This document shows, piece after piece, positions 34,196-46,403 of a DNA stretch of 64,000 nt. The stretch comes from Ailurus styani. Taxonomy: Eukaryota; Chordata; Mammalia; Carnivora; Ailuridae. The position numbers and the translations under genes were made by a program. Where the stretch lies: positions 526,002 to 590,001 of the forward strand of contig LNAC01000272.1 of assembly GCA_002007465.1 (NCBI GenBank). The letters run 5' to 3'. Position 1 is the first letter of the stretch, and each line of letters opens with the position of its first letter. The notes beneath the pieces were generated by a model. It ran no database searches. It saw only the letters and a program-made list of their open reading frames with translations, and was not told where the DNA came from.

Positions 34196-34559
34196 GAAAA
34201 TATTTGGGTTTCTGTAGCAGAGAATTCCAACTTGATTTCATGTTGCTTTTGGAAATTGGGAAGAAAGGCTTGGGAAGATGGGCTACAGGACAGATTTTAA
34301 ATGATTCTCAATTACTATCTTACATCAAACTTCAAAACCATTTCTTTGGGGGGTTTTCAGTGTATTCTTCAGGGAAAAGAGAGCTATGAAGAAACAAACT
34401 TAGAGTTAACCCATTTTATTGTGCTTTTGGAAAAGTAAAGCCATCTTTAAATATCTGACTTAGCAAGTTTAGAGGGGAAATGGATTTCTCTTTACAGAGC
34501 TTGTGTCTGATAGTGAATAAAAATCAATTAGTGATCCAGAGTCTGTGTTTGAGAAAGGA

Positions 34560-35095
34560 TCCTAGCAGACACTATTCTGGGATTGCCTCCTCAGACCTCC
34601 ACTCTATTCCTTCCAGGGGTGGGGCAGTGGGGGGAGGGTGGGGAGGTACACCCTCTGGGGAGGCACCCAACCTCAATCCCACAGGTGATTGGTGTAGGTC
34701 ACCCATGCATAAACCAATCAGCACCCAGATAGTTTTCTGGTCACAGAGATTGGCTTCAGAATGGCTCAATCAGCTCAAAGCTCAGGACTTTTGTTTTGTA
34801 GTCATGAGAAGCCAAGTTCTTCTTTTCTACAGTTGTGAAGAAAAGAGCCACGTGATCCCTGTTGTTGCTGGCAGCATCTTGTGATAATACAGGAAAATCA
34901 GAAGGGGAACAGAACTGACACATGGGAGAGTTCAGAGAATTGTGGATAAAGCCAGCTGAAACCCTGATCAAACCATGCCTGAAGGCTTTGGCCTTTTAAA
35001 TTTGTGAACAATTAAATCATTTTTATCATTTGAGCCAATTTGAGATTTGTTGTTGTTGTTCTTTTTGTGAGTAGAAAGCTTCTCAACTGATACAG
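34560..35095 (+). mobile_element. Possible LTR remnant (ERVL-like), solo
   Basis: The end region has 'atgcctgaaggctttggcct', 'gtgaacaattaaatcatttt', 'atttgagccaatttgagatt' and 'ctcaactgatacagaaact'. These resemble the 3' part of mammalian ERVL-type LTRs (polyadenylation region then 'actgatacag'). No retroviral gene is present. The family name and the 5' edge are uncertain. Confidence 0.45.
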
Positions 35096-35370
35096 AAACT
35101 TACATTCAGTTTTACTGGAAGATTATTTGGGGATGAAGAATAAATGAAATACCAAGTGTCCTCTGGCATAACAGTCTTTGTTCTTTTACTTTTAGATGAC
35201 ATTGGTGATAGGGGGGTCAGGAGAGACTCTTCTAACACAGGCCCTCAGTCCACAAACCCTGGGCCAAGAGAGGAGGTTCTTCCAATCAGAGCATGTTGAT
35301 GGTGGAGTCATGATTTTCTCCTCGATCTGAAGTATTTTCCAGAAATGCACTGACCACATATCTTAATTTT

Positions 35371-35576
35371 TTTTTTAAAGATTTTTTTATTTATTCATTT
35401 GACACAGAGAGAGAGAGATTACAAGTAGGCAGAGAGGCAGGCAGAGAGAGAGGAGAGAGGAGGAAGCAGGCTCCCTGCTGAGCAGAGAGCCCGATGTGGG
35501 CCTCGATCCCAGGACCCTGGGATCATGACCTGAGCCGAAGGCAGCGGCTTTAACCCACTGAGCCACCCAGGCGCCC
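35371..35576 (-). mobile_element. Can-SINE, full length
   Basis: T-rich start, inverse head 'gagccacccaggcgccc'. Target duplication 'acatatcttaatttt' at 35356-35370 and 'acatattttaatttt' at 35577-35591. Confidence 0.95.
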
Positions 35577-35591
35577 ACATATTTTAATTTT

Positions 35592-37131
35592 TGAAGAGAC
35601 TTTTCTTCCTTGGCTTTTGAGATCTTGGAGAGTAAATTCGGCTGATTTTCATGGTAGCTATCACACTGTTCTCTACTAGTAGGTGCTTCATAAATATGGG
35701 TTTTACCCATAAATGTATAAATGAAGAGATTTAAAAACACATTCCTGACTTGTACCTTCTTAAAAGTACCTTCTTGTAAATGGCATAATTGAGGACTTCT
35801 GCAAATGTAATTGCTAACTGCACTTGGAAATCCACTTTGTCAAACTGTGGCTTCTAACACCTTGTGTTCGACACCGAATCAGCTTTGATACTGATGTTTC
35901 CCAGAGGTGTGGCTTTTAATCCTCAAATTACAACACAAGTTTCAACAGGCCGGGTTTTTTTTTTTTCTCCCCTGTCACCAGGAGTTTAGTAATTAACAAA
36001 AGGCCACGGTACTAATGGTTTATCAAAAGGCCAGTAAGCACATAAGAGCCTTTCCACAGGAAACAGACCTGGTATGCCCAGAGAAGGAATGTATTTAAGG
36101 AGCCCCTGCTTCCACATTTCGCTCCATTCGGGCCCAGTTGCTGAAGTTCAACGGCAGGCCATGAAAAGGTGGCCAAAAGCAAGCCCTAGGCAACGATCCT
36201 TGATATGAACAAAATTCAGTGACCTTCTTCATGACCATTTTGGAGTTATACACCTTCCCATCATGTTCACAGCCGTGGGGATTTTGCAACAGGCTTTGCT
36301 ACACACGCTTTAATAAAAGCTAGTGGTTTTCTTGGGAGTCTGAAGCAAGGCGCATAACAGCCAGTGAGTAACCCGCAAGTAATGCCCGTGGTGACAATTT
36401 TGCTTTGTTCTGCTGGAGTGCAAGAAGCCAAGTCAGGACACGGGTCGTTCTTCATGAGTGTTGGGAAAGGAAAGTCTATGCGTTCCGAGGGGAATGTTCT
36501 CTTTATCTGAGGTAACTGCCAAGTCTTAAACACTAAAACATGTAGGTGTACTTGAGTAAAGAGAAGGCATTGACATTTCAAAGATAGCTTGAGAGGGGGG
36601 AGAGAAAAAAGAGGAACTGGGGTCTTTGGCAGGGATGGGAGTCTACCCCTGGAAAGGTAACCTTTCGTCGAAGACTGGGGTCCTCAGATTCTGATGGCCG
36701 GGTCCACACACGTCCTCCCGCTCGTGTCTCCACAGTCCAGGCTTTCTGCTTGAGCCTCTCCTCTCACTTTCTCTCTTCGGGACACCCCTAATGGGTTGCA
36801 GATGTCCCATTTGATTAGAAGCACGTTCCAGATACATCTGCCCTTCTTGCTTTTATGCAAAAAACACCTGCAAATCTTTATCTTTGGTTAGATTTACCAC
36901 ACATTGGAAGCTTTGAAATTTCGGTCCAGTGGGAAAGAGGAGCATGTTACCACCCTTCGTCTTAAGTTGGATTCCATAACGGACAATAGCCTTTGGGGAG
37001 ATGTTTTCATTTTTCTTTAAGGATAATAGGAAGGTTTGAACAGCCTCAGACCTGCTCAGCTGAAGGCTAATTAATTTCTTTAGTCCTACAGGGTCTATGG
37101 AAAAGTCTATGGTGACTACGGGTGGACAGCT

Positions 37132-37134
<3 letters not shown>
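35592..37134. other. Intergenic, nothing recognised
   Basis: Mixed-composition DNA with no transposon I can name and no coding evidence. A poly-T run lies at about 35955-35965. Confidence 0.5.

Positions 37135-37168
<34 letters not shown>
37135..37168 (+). repeat. Microsatellite (GT)n
   Basis: About 17 uninterrupted GT units. Confidence 0.98.
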
Positions 37169-37170
<2 letters not shown>

Positions 37171-37519
37171 TTCTTCCTGATTTTCTGAGTCTTAACAAAG
37201 AAGATGAGACCATGACCTCAGAAGAAGAGAGAACAATGAAATGTTGGCAAACTGGCAAGGATATAGTTACAGGACCAGCTTCCTTAGATGTGCCTTCAAA
37301 ATACATGTGATGTATTTCCAATAAGTAAGTAAATCCCTCTAGGCTTCAAGGAAGATTTTTTTTTAAAAAAATAAAACCACTCCCTTTATTCATTCAACTT
37401 CAGGATATTCCATCCCAGCACCCAAGGAATGACAAATGCCATTTAAATAGTTTTGAGATAATAAAATCACAAGCCGCCTCTGGGATCGTTGAGAAGGAAA
37501 TCCATATCCAAGGAGGTAG

Positions 37520-37800
37520 GATGCTCTGGCTAACTGAACATGAGCTGTGTAACTTTGAGCAACACGTTCAACCTTTGGGAGCCTTGGCTTTGTTATCCAT
37601 AAATTGAGGATTAGAGCCATTTGTTTATTCCGCAAATAACTATTAATACTGCGTGCCTTCTAGGCATCATGCACTCTACTGGTGCGTGAAGACCCAAGAG
37701 ACCCAGTCTCTGTTCTCATGCAGGAGTGTCCCTTCCTGTCACCCTCTTCATTCACTGCTGACACTGGGGACTGGCTTAGAGCTTTGCAGCCCACCTGGGC
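37520..37800. repeat. MIR fragment followed by inverse L2 fragment
   Basis: MIR-like: 'gctgtgtaactttgagcaac' and 'ttatccataaattgaggatt' (37550-37615). L2-like inverse: 'actgcgtgccttctaggcat' and 'acccagtctctgttctcatg' (37645-37725). Confidence 0.6.
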
Positions 37801-38549
37801 CTTCATTAATTCCTGGATTTCCATGTTCACGTGGTCTGCCCATCCAGTAACCCAGCCCTACAATCCTTGGCCCTCCTTGGGCTTCCCATTCTCTTCTCTT
37901 TCTCACATCTTCCCTCACACTTGAGTATATTTTGAACCCAGAGAGACCTCCAGTGTCCTGACTCTATCCTCTATCAGTCCTCTCCTAGCCTCTCTTTCTG
38001 ACCTACGGACTCAGAATGCTGTTTCTATGATTCTGATAACTCTCTCCAGCAACCCACGATTCCCTGGCACCACTATCCTCCTGCAGCATCCGACAACCAG
38101 ATTCTAAACCTGGATCAGTACTATAATCAGCCTCCTCGGCTTTTTCAACATGCACTGAGTGGTGATGGAGGAACAAGATGGCGGCAGACTTGGTGTTTCC
38201 ACAAATGTCAAGTCTCTACCGCAGTGCCGTATTTCTGTGGACAATCCCCCCTTGCCTCCCCTCAGCGATTTAACCAAAACACATCCACAACGCCTTTTTA
38301 ATCTCACTTCTCCCCGTCTCAGAGGATGATGTTCCTCGCTGTCCTCCACCAAGCACACCCTTGGGAACCCCATTAGTAAGAATCTCTTTTGATTGTACCT
38401 CAATGTCTCCCTTTCAATTAGTGGGCTCCACCTATACACATTCTTAACTCTCTCCCAAATTAAGGGGAAAAAACCCACCCTGATAGTGGCCTATTGTATC
38501 AGTAGACCCCCCCTCCCCATTCTCCCTGTGTGCATACCCTTGAGTCCCC
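37801..38549. other. Intergenic, pyrimidine-biased; nothing recognised
   Basis: C/T-rich stretch with short open frames and no domain. 38106-38478 gives a 124-codon minus-strand frame without family resemblance. Confidence 0.45.
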
Positions 38550-39000
38550 TCCCAGGTGGGCCCTAGGCTTGACCATGTCATTTGTTTTGGCTAAAAGGTC
38601 ATTCATTAGCAGGTGTGAAATGAGCACAGCCTTGGCAAGCGCGTGAATCTGAGCTTATCTCTGTTTGATTATTCCATTTGGGAGCCTAGCCACCACGTCT
38701 AAGAAAGTCCAGACTGTCCTGCTGGAGAGAACGGCCATGTAGCAGAGGCCTTGGAGCATGAGTGACCTCTCTGGGAGAGAGGATCTGAGACCACTCTCTG
38801 CGGAGAGAGAAGCCTAGCGCCCCCACCCTCCCAAGCAGGTGACCCACCAGCTGCATACAGCCCTGAGAGCGACCACAGGGGAGATCAGCAGAAGAGCGGC
38901 TTCGTTCATTCACAGAATCCTGAGAAAGAACAAATCCTTTCTTGAAGTCGTAAGTTTTAGAGCAGTTTGGTATGCAGCAGCAAATATCCAAAACAACCTT
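38550..39000 (+). mobile_element. MaLR (MLT1-like) LTR remnant
   Basis: 'ccctaggcttgaccatgtca', 'gcaggtgacccaccagctgc', 'acagccctgagagcgaccac' and 'gcagcaaatatccaaaac' follow the MLT1 LTR order (…TTAGAGCAGTTTGG…GCAGCAA…). Solo LTR with no internal genes. Confidence 0.6.
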
Positions 39001-39389
39001 GAAAGGAAAAGCCAGAACACTCCCTTGATCTCACACCGCGTCCACTTTCTCTTCTCGTTGCCCCAGCTTTTCAAACTTGTCTACACTTCCCCTCTCAACG
39101 CTTGATTTCTAATCTAACAGGCATGTCTCACCTGCTCAGACTCTCTCCTGTACTGGTCTCTGTGGACCACCGTCTCCCTGCACACCATGACCTCCCATCC
39201 TCCTCATTCTCTTCGTTCCTCTCTCACTATCATTCCCTGTCCTTCTTGGGCTCCTCTTCCTCCACCTGCCCTTTTCATGTTCCTTGGGTTCTGTCTGTAG
39301 AGCATCAAGGTGCACAGACCATTCTAAGCATGCCTGCCTCCGTGCCTGGGGTAGCCTCACGCACCGAGGTGAAGCCTCGCTCCCCACAC

Positions 39390-39720
39390 CTCCCTTTTGG
39401 CTCATTTCTACTCTTCCTTGAGACTCAGCTCAAGCACACTGTCCTCTGGGGAGTCTTTGTCGGGAGCCCCCTGTTTAATTTTTCCTTGCTGGGCTAGATG
39501 TCCCCCCTCCACACTATACTCTGAGAATGACTGCATTTAACGCGTTTTAATTTTTTTTTTTTTAACGTGTCTCCTCGCCTCCTCTCTCCAATGAGACCCT
39601 GGGCTCCTGGATGGCCAGGACCATATGTTACTAATGTAGGATTTCCCAGGGTTTAGCACAGTGCTGGAGTACCATCTGTGCCCAGTAATAGGGACTCAGT
39701 AAATGACATAGGATGGTAGA
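39390..39720 (+). repeat. L2/L3-like LINE fragment
   Basis: 'tcttccttgagactcagctc', 'tggggagtctttgtcgggag', 'gagaccctgggctcctggat' and 'tttagcacagtgctggagta' are in the usual order of this repeat class, ending 'gactcagtaaatgacata'. Confidence 0.65.
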
Positions 39721-39784
39721 GTCCACGTCCATGGCATTCATCCAATTTAGGTTTTCATATCTATATATTTTTTAATTTTTTATT

Positions 39785-39984
39785 TCTTTTTTTTTAAAGA
39801 TTTTTTTTATTTATTTGGCAGAGAGAGACACAGCAAGAGAGGGAACAGCAGTAGGGGGAGGGAGAGAGGGAGAAGCAGGCTTCCAGCAGAGCAGGGAGCC
39901 TGATGCGGGGCTCGATCCCAGGACCCTGGGATCATGACCTGAGCCAAAGCCAGACACTTAACGACTGAGCCACCCAGGTGCCCC
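39785..39984 (-). mobile_element. Can-SINE, full length
   Basis: Inverse head 'gagccacccaggtgcccc' ending at 39984. Target duplication 'ttcatatctatat' at about 39753 and 39985. The tail end is T-rich and imprecise. Confidence 0.93.
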
Positions 39985-39999
39985 TTCATATCTATATTT

Positions 40000-41025
40000 A
40001 TAAAGGAAATTGGCCTTTGTATGCAAGTCCTTGTATATAAGTCAGAGGAGTCTGGGCTCCGTAGACATGTTTATTTTGTCCAATCAGTTGGTAGCTTCCC
40101 ATTCTCCCCAGTGCCACGGAAAAGGTTTTGTAACATGGCAATGATCTGCTTCTGTGAGATTTGATGGCATCCACCTTTCTACTCGCTTCTTCCTGATACC
40201 TGGTGACAGGGGTAGAGGTTTTGTTTTTACAACTGTTTTTACTATTCGTTTTCTTTTTTCTGGGTTTCCTGCTCTGTCTGCTTCAATTATTTATTTACTT
40301 CTAGGGAGCAATGTCCACCTAATTGATATTTAAAAATTCCATAGCACAGAGTTATGTACAATTACATGATAACTTTAATATATATTATTGCTCTCATTAT
40401 ATCAATTGTCTCAATTCTGGCTGTGCTTTCTTTTTTTCCTCTTGTCTATGTTATTTGTTTCTTCAAAGTGTCCGGTTCTTTCATCTTTATTATTTCCTTC
40501 CTCTTATCTTCCCTAGGTGTTCTTTTCTGGTCTATTTCTAGCAGCTTACACTGAGTGCTCAATTCTTTCAAAACATAATTTCGTTCTGTAAGTTCAATGC
40601 TATCATTAGTCACAGTTCCTATGTCTTCTTGTGTATTATTTCCATAACCATTTTTTCTAAACCCTCTCTTTTTATGTTATTTTCCTTTAAGCCAGATACT
40701 ACATAAGGCTTTCCAGTTGATTGATAACTGTTTTTTTTTTTTTTGGTCTTTGGCTTACGATTTCTTACTTTACGACACTCTGACCAGAGACTATGGCCGT
40801 TGTAATTTCTACTTGTTTGAATTTATTGACAGGGCTATGTCAAAAATAATTGGTGTTTATATTACACAAAAATAATTTGTGTAACAATTCTGCTTATAAA
40901 ATGTCACCTCCTAATTCTCCTTAAAATTGTATTATCTATATTCTCTAGTCTCTAATTCTTCTTTGGTGCAAACTCTACTTAATCTGTCACAACCTAATAA
41001 CAGTGAATTAGAAGTTTTTATTGCA
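40000..41025. repeat. AT-rich, T-biased sequence, possibly an old L1 piece
   Basis: The plus strand is T-rich over a long stretch with no recognised gene. It has the look of reverse-oriented old L1 (for example 'tttgaatttattgacagggc'), but I cannot place it on a consensus. Confidence 0.3.
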
Positions 41026-41027
41026 GT

Positions 41028-41029
<2 letters not shown>

Positions 41030-41079
<50 letters not shown>

Positions 41080-41102
41080 CGCGTACACACACACACACGC
41101 GT
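41030..41102. repeat. (TG)n(CG)n(AC)n alternating purine-pyrimidine tract
   Basis: About 72 bases alternate purine and pyrimidine without a break: TG repeats, then six GC steps, then 'tacacacacacacacgcgt'. It is self-complementary at its core. This is the classic composition for left-handed Z-DNA or cruciform extrusion. Confidence 0.97.
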
Positions 41103-41714
41103 TAGGGTTTGGGAATCTTGGAAGGCTACCTGGAGGAGAGTGCTGAGCTGTGGATAGTCCCAAACAGAAAGGGTTAAGAATGCTAAGGTAGAAAGAGTCC
41201 CATCAGTCAACTTTCTTACGTCCTGTACTTTCCAGGTTGTTGGACTTACTGCTCTGTGTTGCAATTGCTCATATGTATTCACCATCAGATGGGACCTGCC
41301 CAGCTCACCAGGTATCCCAGGAAGCACTCCATAGATGCCTATTTATGGAATAAGTCAATATTGCTGGATTCTCTTTTTTTAAACCAACTGGAGACTCCTG
41401 GCTCTCTAAAATAACACCCGATCTAAGTGCTATCCTTGTTCTGACTTTAGAGATTTTGCCATGTGCTTCCTTAGTGTTTCTCTCTGTTTCTGTGCTGACA
41501 TATGAAAGGAGCCTTGTTTACTTTTGGCTACTTGGAAGCCCCTCACCATATTGTTCACCCCAGTAACCATTTTCTTGAAACATTTTGTAAACTTTTGTAC
41601 TCAACCAAAGCTGGTATCTTCTGACTCCCCTTTATGGAAAAAAGAAATATTATGCCCTTCTGCACCTCCCTCTTCTTTCCTTACCTTCCCCATCCTTCTA
41701 ACATTGAAAATCTA

Positions 41715-42110
41715 ATCAGATTATAGGTATATATTGTCATGGAACAAATTATCCTAAAATGTAGTGGCTTAAGACAACTATTTAGTCTCAGGACACTGCT
41801 TAGCAGGGCGTCCTCCGGCTCAGTCTCTAGTAAGACTGTAGTCAACTTAACTGGGGGAGTATTCCCTACCAAGCTCCCCCATGTGGCTGTCGGCAGGTGT
41901 CAGATCCTGGCTGGCTGCTTGCCAGAGTTATCAGTTTCTTGCCACGTGGGTCTTTCCATGGGGGCAACTCAACATGGTGGGCTTTGCTCAGAGCAAGCAA
42001 GGGGGAAAGCAAGAGAGAACGAGATGGTGAGGAAGATGGAAGCCAGAGTCTTTCGGTAACCTAATCTCAGAGGTGACATTCCATCACTTCTGCTCTTCTG
42101 TTAGAAGAGT
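41715..42110. repeat. Ancient interspersed repeat, family uncertain
   Basis: 'ggaacaaattatcctaaaat', 'gtagtggcttaagacaacta', 'ggctgtcggcaggtgtcaga', 'ttcttgccacgtgggtcttt' and 'ccatcacttctgctcttctg' match in order a very common mammalian repeat whose family name I cannot give with certainty. The 106-codon frame at 41739-42059 falls wholly inside it. Confidence 0.6.
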
Positions 42111-42800
42111 GTCCAGCACACCCCGCAGGGCAGGGGATTTCACAAAGACCTGAACACCGCAGAAGGGGCTCCTAGGGAATCCCCTCTGAAGCTGCGTACT
42201 GCGGTATAAAACGTCCTCTTCGTATTCTTTTAAAACGTTTTTCCTTCTCTTCCAATATCTGCGTCAGTTATTTCGATCATAGTAACACTTTCCCCCTGTT
42301 CACTGTAAAAACCTAATGCGGATTTTTATACTTAAGCCTGTAACTTAATTTCAATAACAATCACTATTTTTTTTGCAATCATAACTTCCCAATTAATAGT
42401 TCCTTCACTAATTCTGACCAATGATTTGAAGACTCTTGAAGAATATCTGCATAGACAGCTCTAAGCTTATTAATGTTTTTGAGTCTCTGCAAATCTTAAA
42501 ATGTATTTCAGTTTCCCTTATATATGAAAATCCGTGACTAGAAATGAAATCCTTGTGGGTCGCATCAACATCTTAGTGGACTCTAGGTGTTCCTCCTCTT
42601 TGAACTTTGGCTACTTCAGAAGAGACATACAAAGCAAGCTCGATTTTAACGCCTTCGAATGTTTCCCTTGAAGTTGAAGAATACATACGTATTCATATTG
42701 TTTCCTTTTTATTGATCTTAGCTGGGGTAAGGCAAGACCTCCTGATTTCCGAGTTCATTTGTTTCCCTGCCAAATTTTGGGAACTTTTATAACCTATTCC

Positions 42801-42911
42801 TTTTTTTTTTTTTTTAATTTTAAAGTAGGCTCTGTGCCCAACATGGGGCTTGAACTCACAACCCTGAGATCAAGAGTTGCATGCTCTATGGACTGAGCCA
42901 GCCAGGTGCCC
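42801..42911 (-). mobile_element. tRNA-Lys-like SINE (short, older Can-SINE type)
   Basis: Read on the minus strand it runs gggcacctggctggctcag, 'agagcatgcaactcttgatc', 'gggttgtgagttcaagcccc' and a T-rich plus-strand tail. The 11-bp duplication 'ataacctattc' lies at 42789-42799 and 42912-42922. It lacks the CT-rich body of the longer Can-SINEs. Confidence 0.93.
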
Positions 42912-42922
42912 ATAACCTATTC

Positions 42923-44650
42923 TTAATCAGCTGTTTCTTCTTTATCAGGAAAGTTTTATTCACAGTCTGGCAGTGAGGTCAGTGTCCTGTTCTTCGTATA
43001 TATTGTCTTCTTTTGCTTCATTTAAAATATTTTATATGGACTTATCCAGCTTTTGGTATACAATTTTTGGTCTTATCATCTATTTGGTTGAATAGCTTTT
43101 CTGCAGTTTGCATTCTGCTCTTAACCACTTTGAATGAAGACCCAATTTCAGCCATTATGGGTATAATTTTGTGGCATTCTCTTTTTGTGCTGATCTGTTT
43201 ATTGGTATAATGAATTCCTTTATTTCCTTGGAAATAGAAAGCAGCTTTATCTTTAAGTTAACTATATGAAGAGGAAGATTTTCCTTTGGGGTCTTCCATA
43301 TTCTTCAGTGCTGCAGAATTTTTTCAAAGGTCCCATGTTCCTTTGAATTTTTCTAAAAGCCTTTAATTTAGTGTGTTTGTCTGGAAGACTAGAGGGACTG
43401 GATTTCTAAAAAACCCCACATCCCATGATTCATTTGAACATGGAGAGCTCTCCCTGGGACTAGTGCCAAAGGTTCAATCAAAAGACTGCCAACAACTCTC
43501 TTAGGAAGTTCCTGGATCTGAAAATGAAGGAGAGACCAGGAATAGCTGTAGGTTAGCTAACCTAAATCTTTCTTGGAATAAGTCTGGAGTATAAATCAAT
43601 CAATAGGTGTAGGTCATTCAGCCTGCTTCTGCTGAATGGCTGAACAAAGCAAATCTAGAGCAGAGCAAGTGTTTTCTTATTCACGCTAGGGAATTATTTC
43701 TTTGTGTTGGCTCATGTTACAACATTTCTTTCTTATCTTAAGCATCTTCAGGTAACTTCTACCCAAATTTACAGTCCAAAGTTCATCTACCATTATATTT
43801 CCCCCCTCGTTTGGGCTTTCTTTGTTCACACTCCATCCCATCCCTTTGGGTGCACTTTTCTTCTTGCTGAAGTAAGTCCTTTGGTAGTTTTTTCAGTGAG
43901 GATCTGTGAAGGGCAAATGCCTTTTGACTTTGCAAATCTGAGAATGCTTTTCTTTTGCTCTTACTTGTGAATACTTTAGCTATGTGAAGAATTCTGAACA
44001 GATTCTTTTTTCTCTTAGCACACTGACCATGTTATTCTACTGTAAGTCTTCTGGATTCTGATACTGCTCATGAGTGGTACACTGCTGGTCTATTTAATAC
44101 TTCATTGCAGAATCTGTCTTGCCTCTCATATCACTTTGATTTTTTTCCTTTTTATCCTTGATTTTTGCAGCTTCATATGTTGTATCTAGGAATGATTTAC
44201 TTGCATGCTCTGTTTTCCGTGTGTTTATTCTTTCACTATGAGGAAAAAATCCCAGCCAACATTTTTCAACCATTGTTCTCCTCATCCTCACTGTCCTCTT
44301 ACTTCGGACTACTGGTAGACCTATGCAGAACCTGCTGGAACCTCTCTATCCATCCCCTGGGTTCTGAACTCTCTTTGTTATCTATCTTTATTGTGCTGGG
44401 TAAAATTCTTGGTACTATCTCTCAATTCGCTGCTCTTCTTTTTGTGTACAGTACAGACGGATTTTTTTTTAACCTTAGTGGACATATTTTTCAGTTCTAA
44501 GATTTATTTTAAGTTCTTTATCATATTACCTTGTTCTTGTTTCATTTCTCCCTGTGTTGTTTCATTGCTTTTTTATTCTTTTATAGATGTTATTCATTCA
44601 TTTATCCCTTTGTAGGCCCTAAAATTGTCATCCTGTAGTCATTTTCAGGC
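42923..44650. repeat. AT-rich intergenic with old L1-like sequence
   Basis: 43850-44100 ('ctgaagtaagtcctttggta', 'ctgaacagattcttttttct', 'gttattctactgtaagtctt') resembles inverse old L1 3' sequence. The rest is T-biased, unrecognised and without coding evidence. Confidence 0.35.
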
Positions 44651-44810
44651 AGCTCTATTCTTGTCATGTCAGCTGGAATGAATTCACCTACTCACTGTTG
44701 ATTTAAAACTTAATGCAAGAGTCAGAACCATATCTAAGATCACTGCATACAACTGAGATTGAAGTGGGACTCCCTGACCCATTAAGGAAGCCTGAAAAAA
44801 AATGTGGCAT

Positions 44811-45119
44811 TTTGGGTGGTAACGATCTCCCCACAAGAACATTCCCCTTGTGAAGGACCTCCACCACCCCTCCCTGGAAGAGAAGAGGAAGCCCAGGAAG
44901 AAGGGCCTGGTACAGAGCCCCAAACCTTACCCCATGGATGTGAAGTACCATGCAGAAACAGTAGTTTTGTGTGTTGGCTGCCCCACTGTCCTTTGCCAGC
45001 CCATAGGAAGAAAAGCAAGGCTTAAGGAAGGATGCTTCTTCCTAAGGAAGCAGCACTAAAAGCATCCTGAATCCAGGTGAGTGGGAAATCATTCCAATAA
45101 GCACATTTTGGATAAAAAA
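44811..45119 (+). pseudogene. RPS27: Processed pseudogene of ribosomal protein S27
   Basis: The frame from 44841 to the TAA at 45057-45059 translates to a near match of eS27: [23 protein letters not shown], then [18 protein letters not shown] and the ending FFLRKQH. The start ATG has become ATT (44841-44843). One Glu codon is lost, and 11 codons are missing between MDVK and the HA...TVV block, removing the first zinc-binding CPGC half. No frameshift or stop interrupts the rest. The 5' leader (gggtggtaacgatctcccca) and the 3' UTR (agcatcctgaatccaggtga, aataagcacattttggataa) also match RPS27 mRNA, and an A-run follows, so this is a retrotransposed cDNA. RPS27L is a less likely parent. It has no introns, which agrees with processing. 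Confidence 0.93.
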
Positions 45120-45168
45120 TATGCTAAGACTGCCACCTGGACCTCTGGCTCTTAAAAAGCCACCTATG

Positions 45169-45350
45169 GGGGTGCCTGGGGGGCTCAGTCATTAAGCGTC
45201 TGATGTCGGCTCAGGTCATGATTGAGCCCCACATGGGGCTCCCTGCTCAGAGGGAAGCCTGCTTCTCCCTCTCCCACTCCCCCTGCTGGTGCTCCCTCTC
45301 TCGCTGTGTCTCTCTCTGCCAAATAAATAAATAAAATCTTAAAAAAAAAA
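45169..45350 (+). mobile_element. Can-SINE, full length
   Basis: The head gggtgcctggggggctcagt and an A-rich tail. Target duplication 'aaaaagccacctatgg' at 45154-45169 and 'aaaaagccacctgtgg' at 45350-45365. It inserted about 50 bases downstream of the RPS27 retrocopy. Confidence 0.95.
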
Positions 45351-45365
45351 AAAAGCCACCTGTGG

Positions 45366-46367
45366 AGGTCGGAGAAGCTCCACCTGGTATCCTGGCTGGA
45401 GAGAAACCCCTCTCACTGCTGTGTTTGAATCTGGGCTATTTTGCAACGATCCTGGCTTTGGTCTCCTGTTTCTCATGGGGTTCTTTTGAACCCATCAACC
45501 CTGCTCACCACTTGTCAGCTAGGATTTCCGAAAAATTTAGAGTCCACGGAAGTACTTGTTTTCTTTTTGAGCTTGGCTAGGTATTTGTCGTGTTCTGTTT
45601 TTTACATTTTATCTATCATTGTCACCTGTAGAAGTAAAGAGGCACCCAGAGTGTGAACTTAACCCAATTTTGACTTGAATCCTGCTTCTAAATGTATAAT
45701 TTATATGGGAAGTTCAGTATCAATTCATGCCTTCGGTGTCTCTACATCTCAGTAAGGTGTTCTGAGTTCCAGGAACAATTTTAGAGTTCACTTACAATAA
45801 GCAAGTGTCAGATATGGTTCTTTAACTTTGAATTTCTATTTTATCACCTATATTGAAAATTAGCATAATCATATGACACATTAACATCCCAACCACAGCT
45901 TTTATCTACACCTAAATGCCTTGTGAATCTTTGAATCGTAGACGTATCTCAAGGGTTGTGACCATCATGTTAACCAACTACCAGTGTTACGTTATTTCCA
46001 GCTCACAGCTCTTGTTTATACTGATTTGGTTGGTTCTCTCAGGCAGAGATATTTATTGATGACTTGGCTCCTGGTCCAGTGGTGTCCTGGGGCCTGGAGG
46101 CAATCAAGTGCATTAGACATAGGTCAGCAGAGGACCTCACAGCATCCATGGAGCTCTGGACCTCAGAGTACACTTATATCATTACACATCCACGTAATAG
46201 CCCGAACGAAGGGAAAACATGGTGGAGGGGGGGGCGGTGATGTCCCTGCTGATGACTAGGGAAAAGATCTAAGGTCATGGTTACCCCCATATCCTCTTCT
46301 TGTCATCCCACAGTCACCAAGGTATGACTGCAACCTCTCCCCTTTACTTCCTTGGCCCCAGGATGTG

Positions 46368-46369
<2 letters not shown>
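45366..46369. other. Intergenic, nothing recognised
   Basis: AT-rich sequence with no transposon, RNA gene or coding exon that I can name. Confidence 0.5.

Positions 46370-46398
<29 letters not shown>
46370..46398 (+). repeat. Microsatellite (GT)n
   Basis: About 14 GT units. Confidence 0.96.

Positions 46399-46403
<5 letters not shown>

Noticed and set aside
41739..42059. 106-codon frame with a protein-like start
   Set aside because: It lies entirely inside an ancient interspersed repeat.
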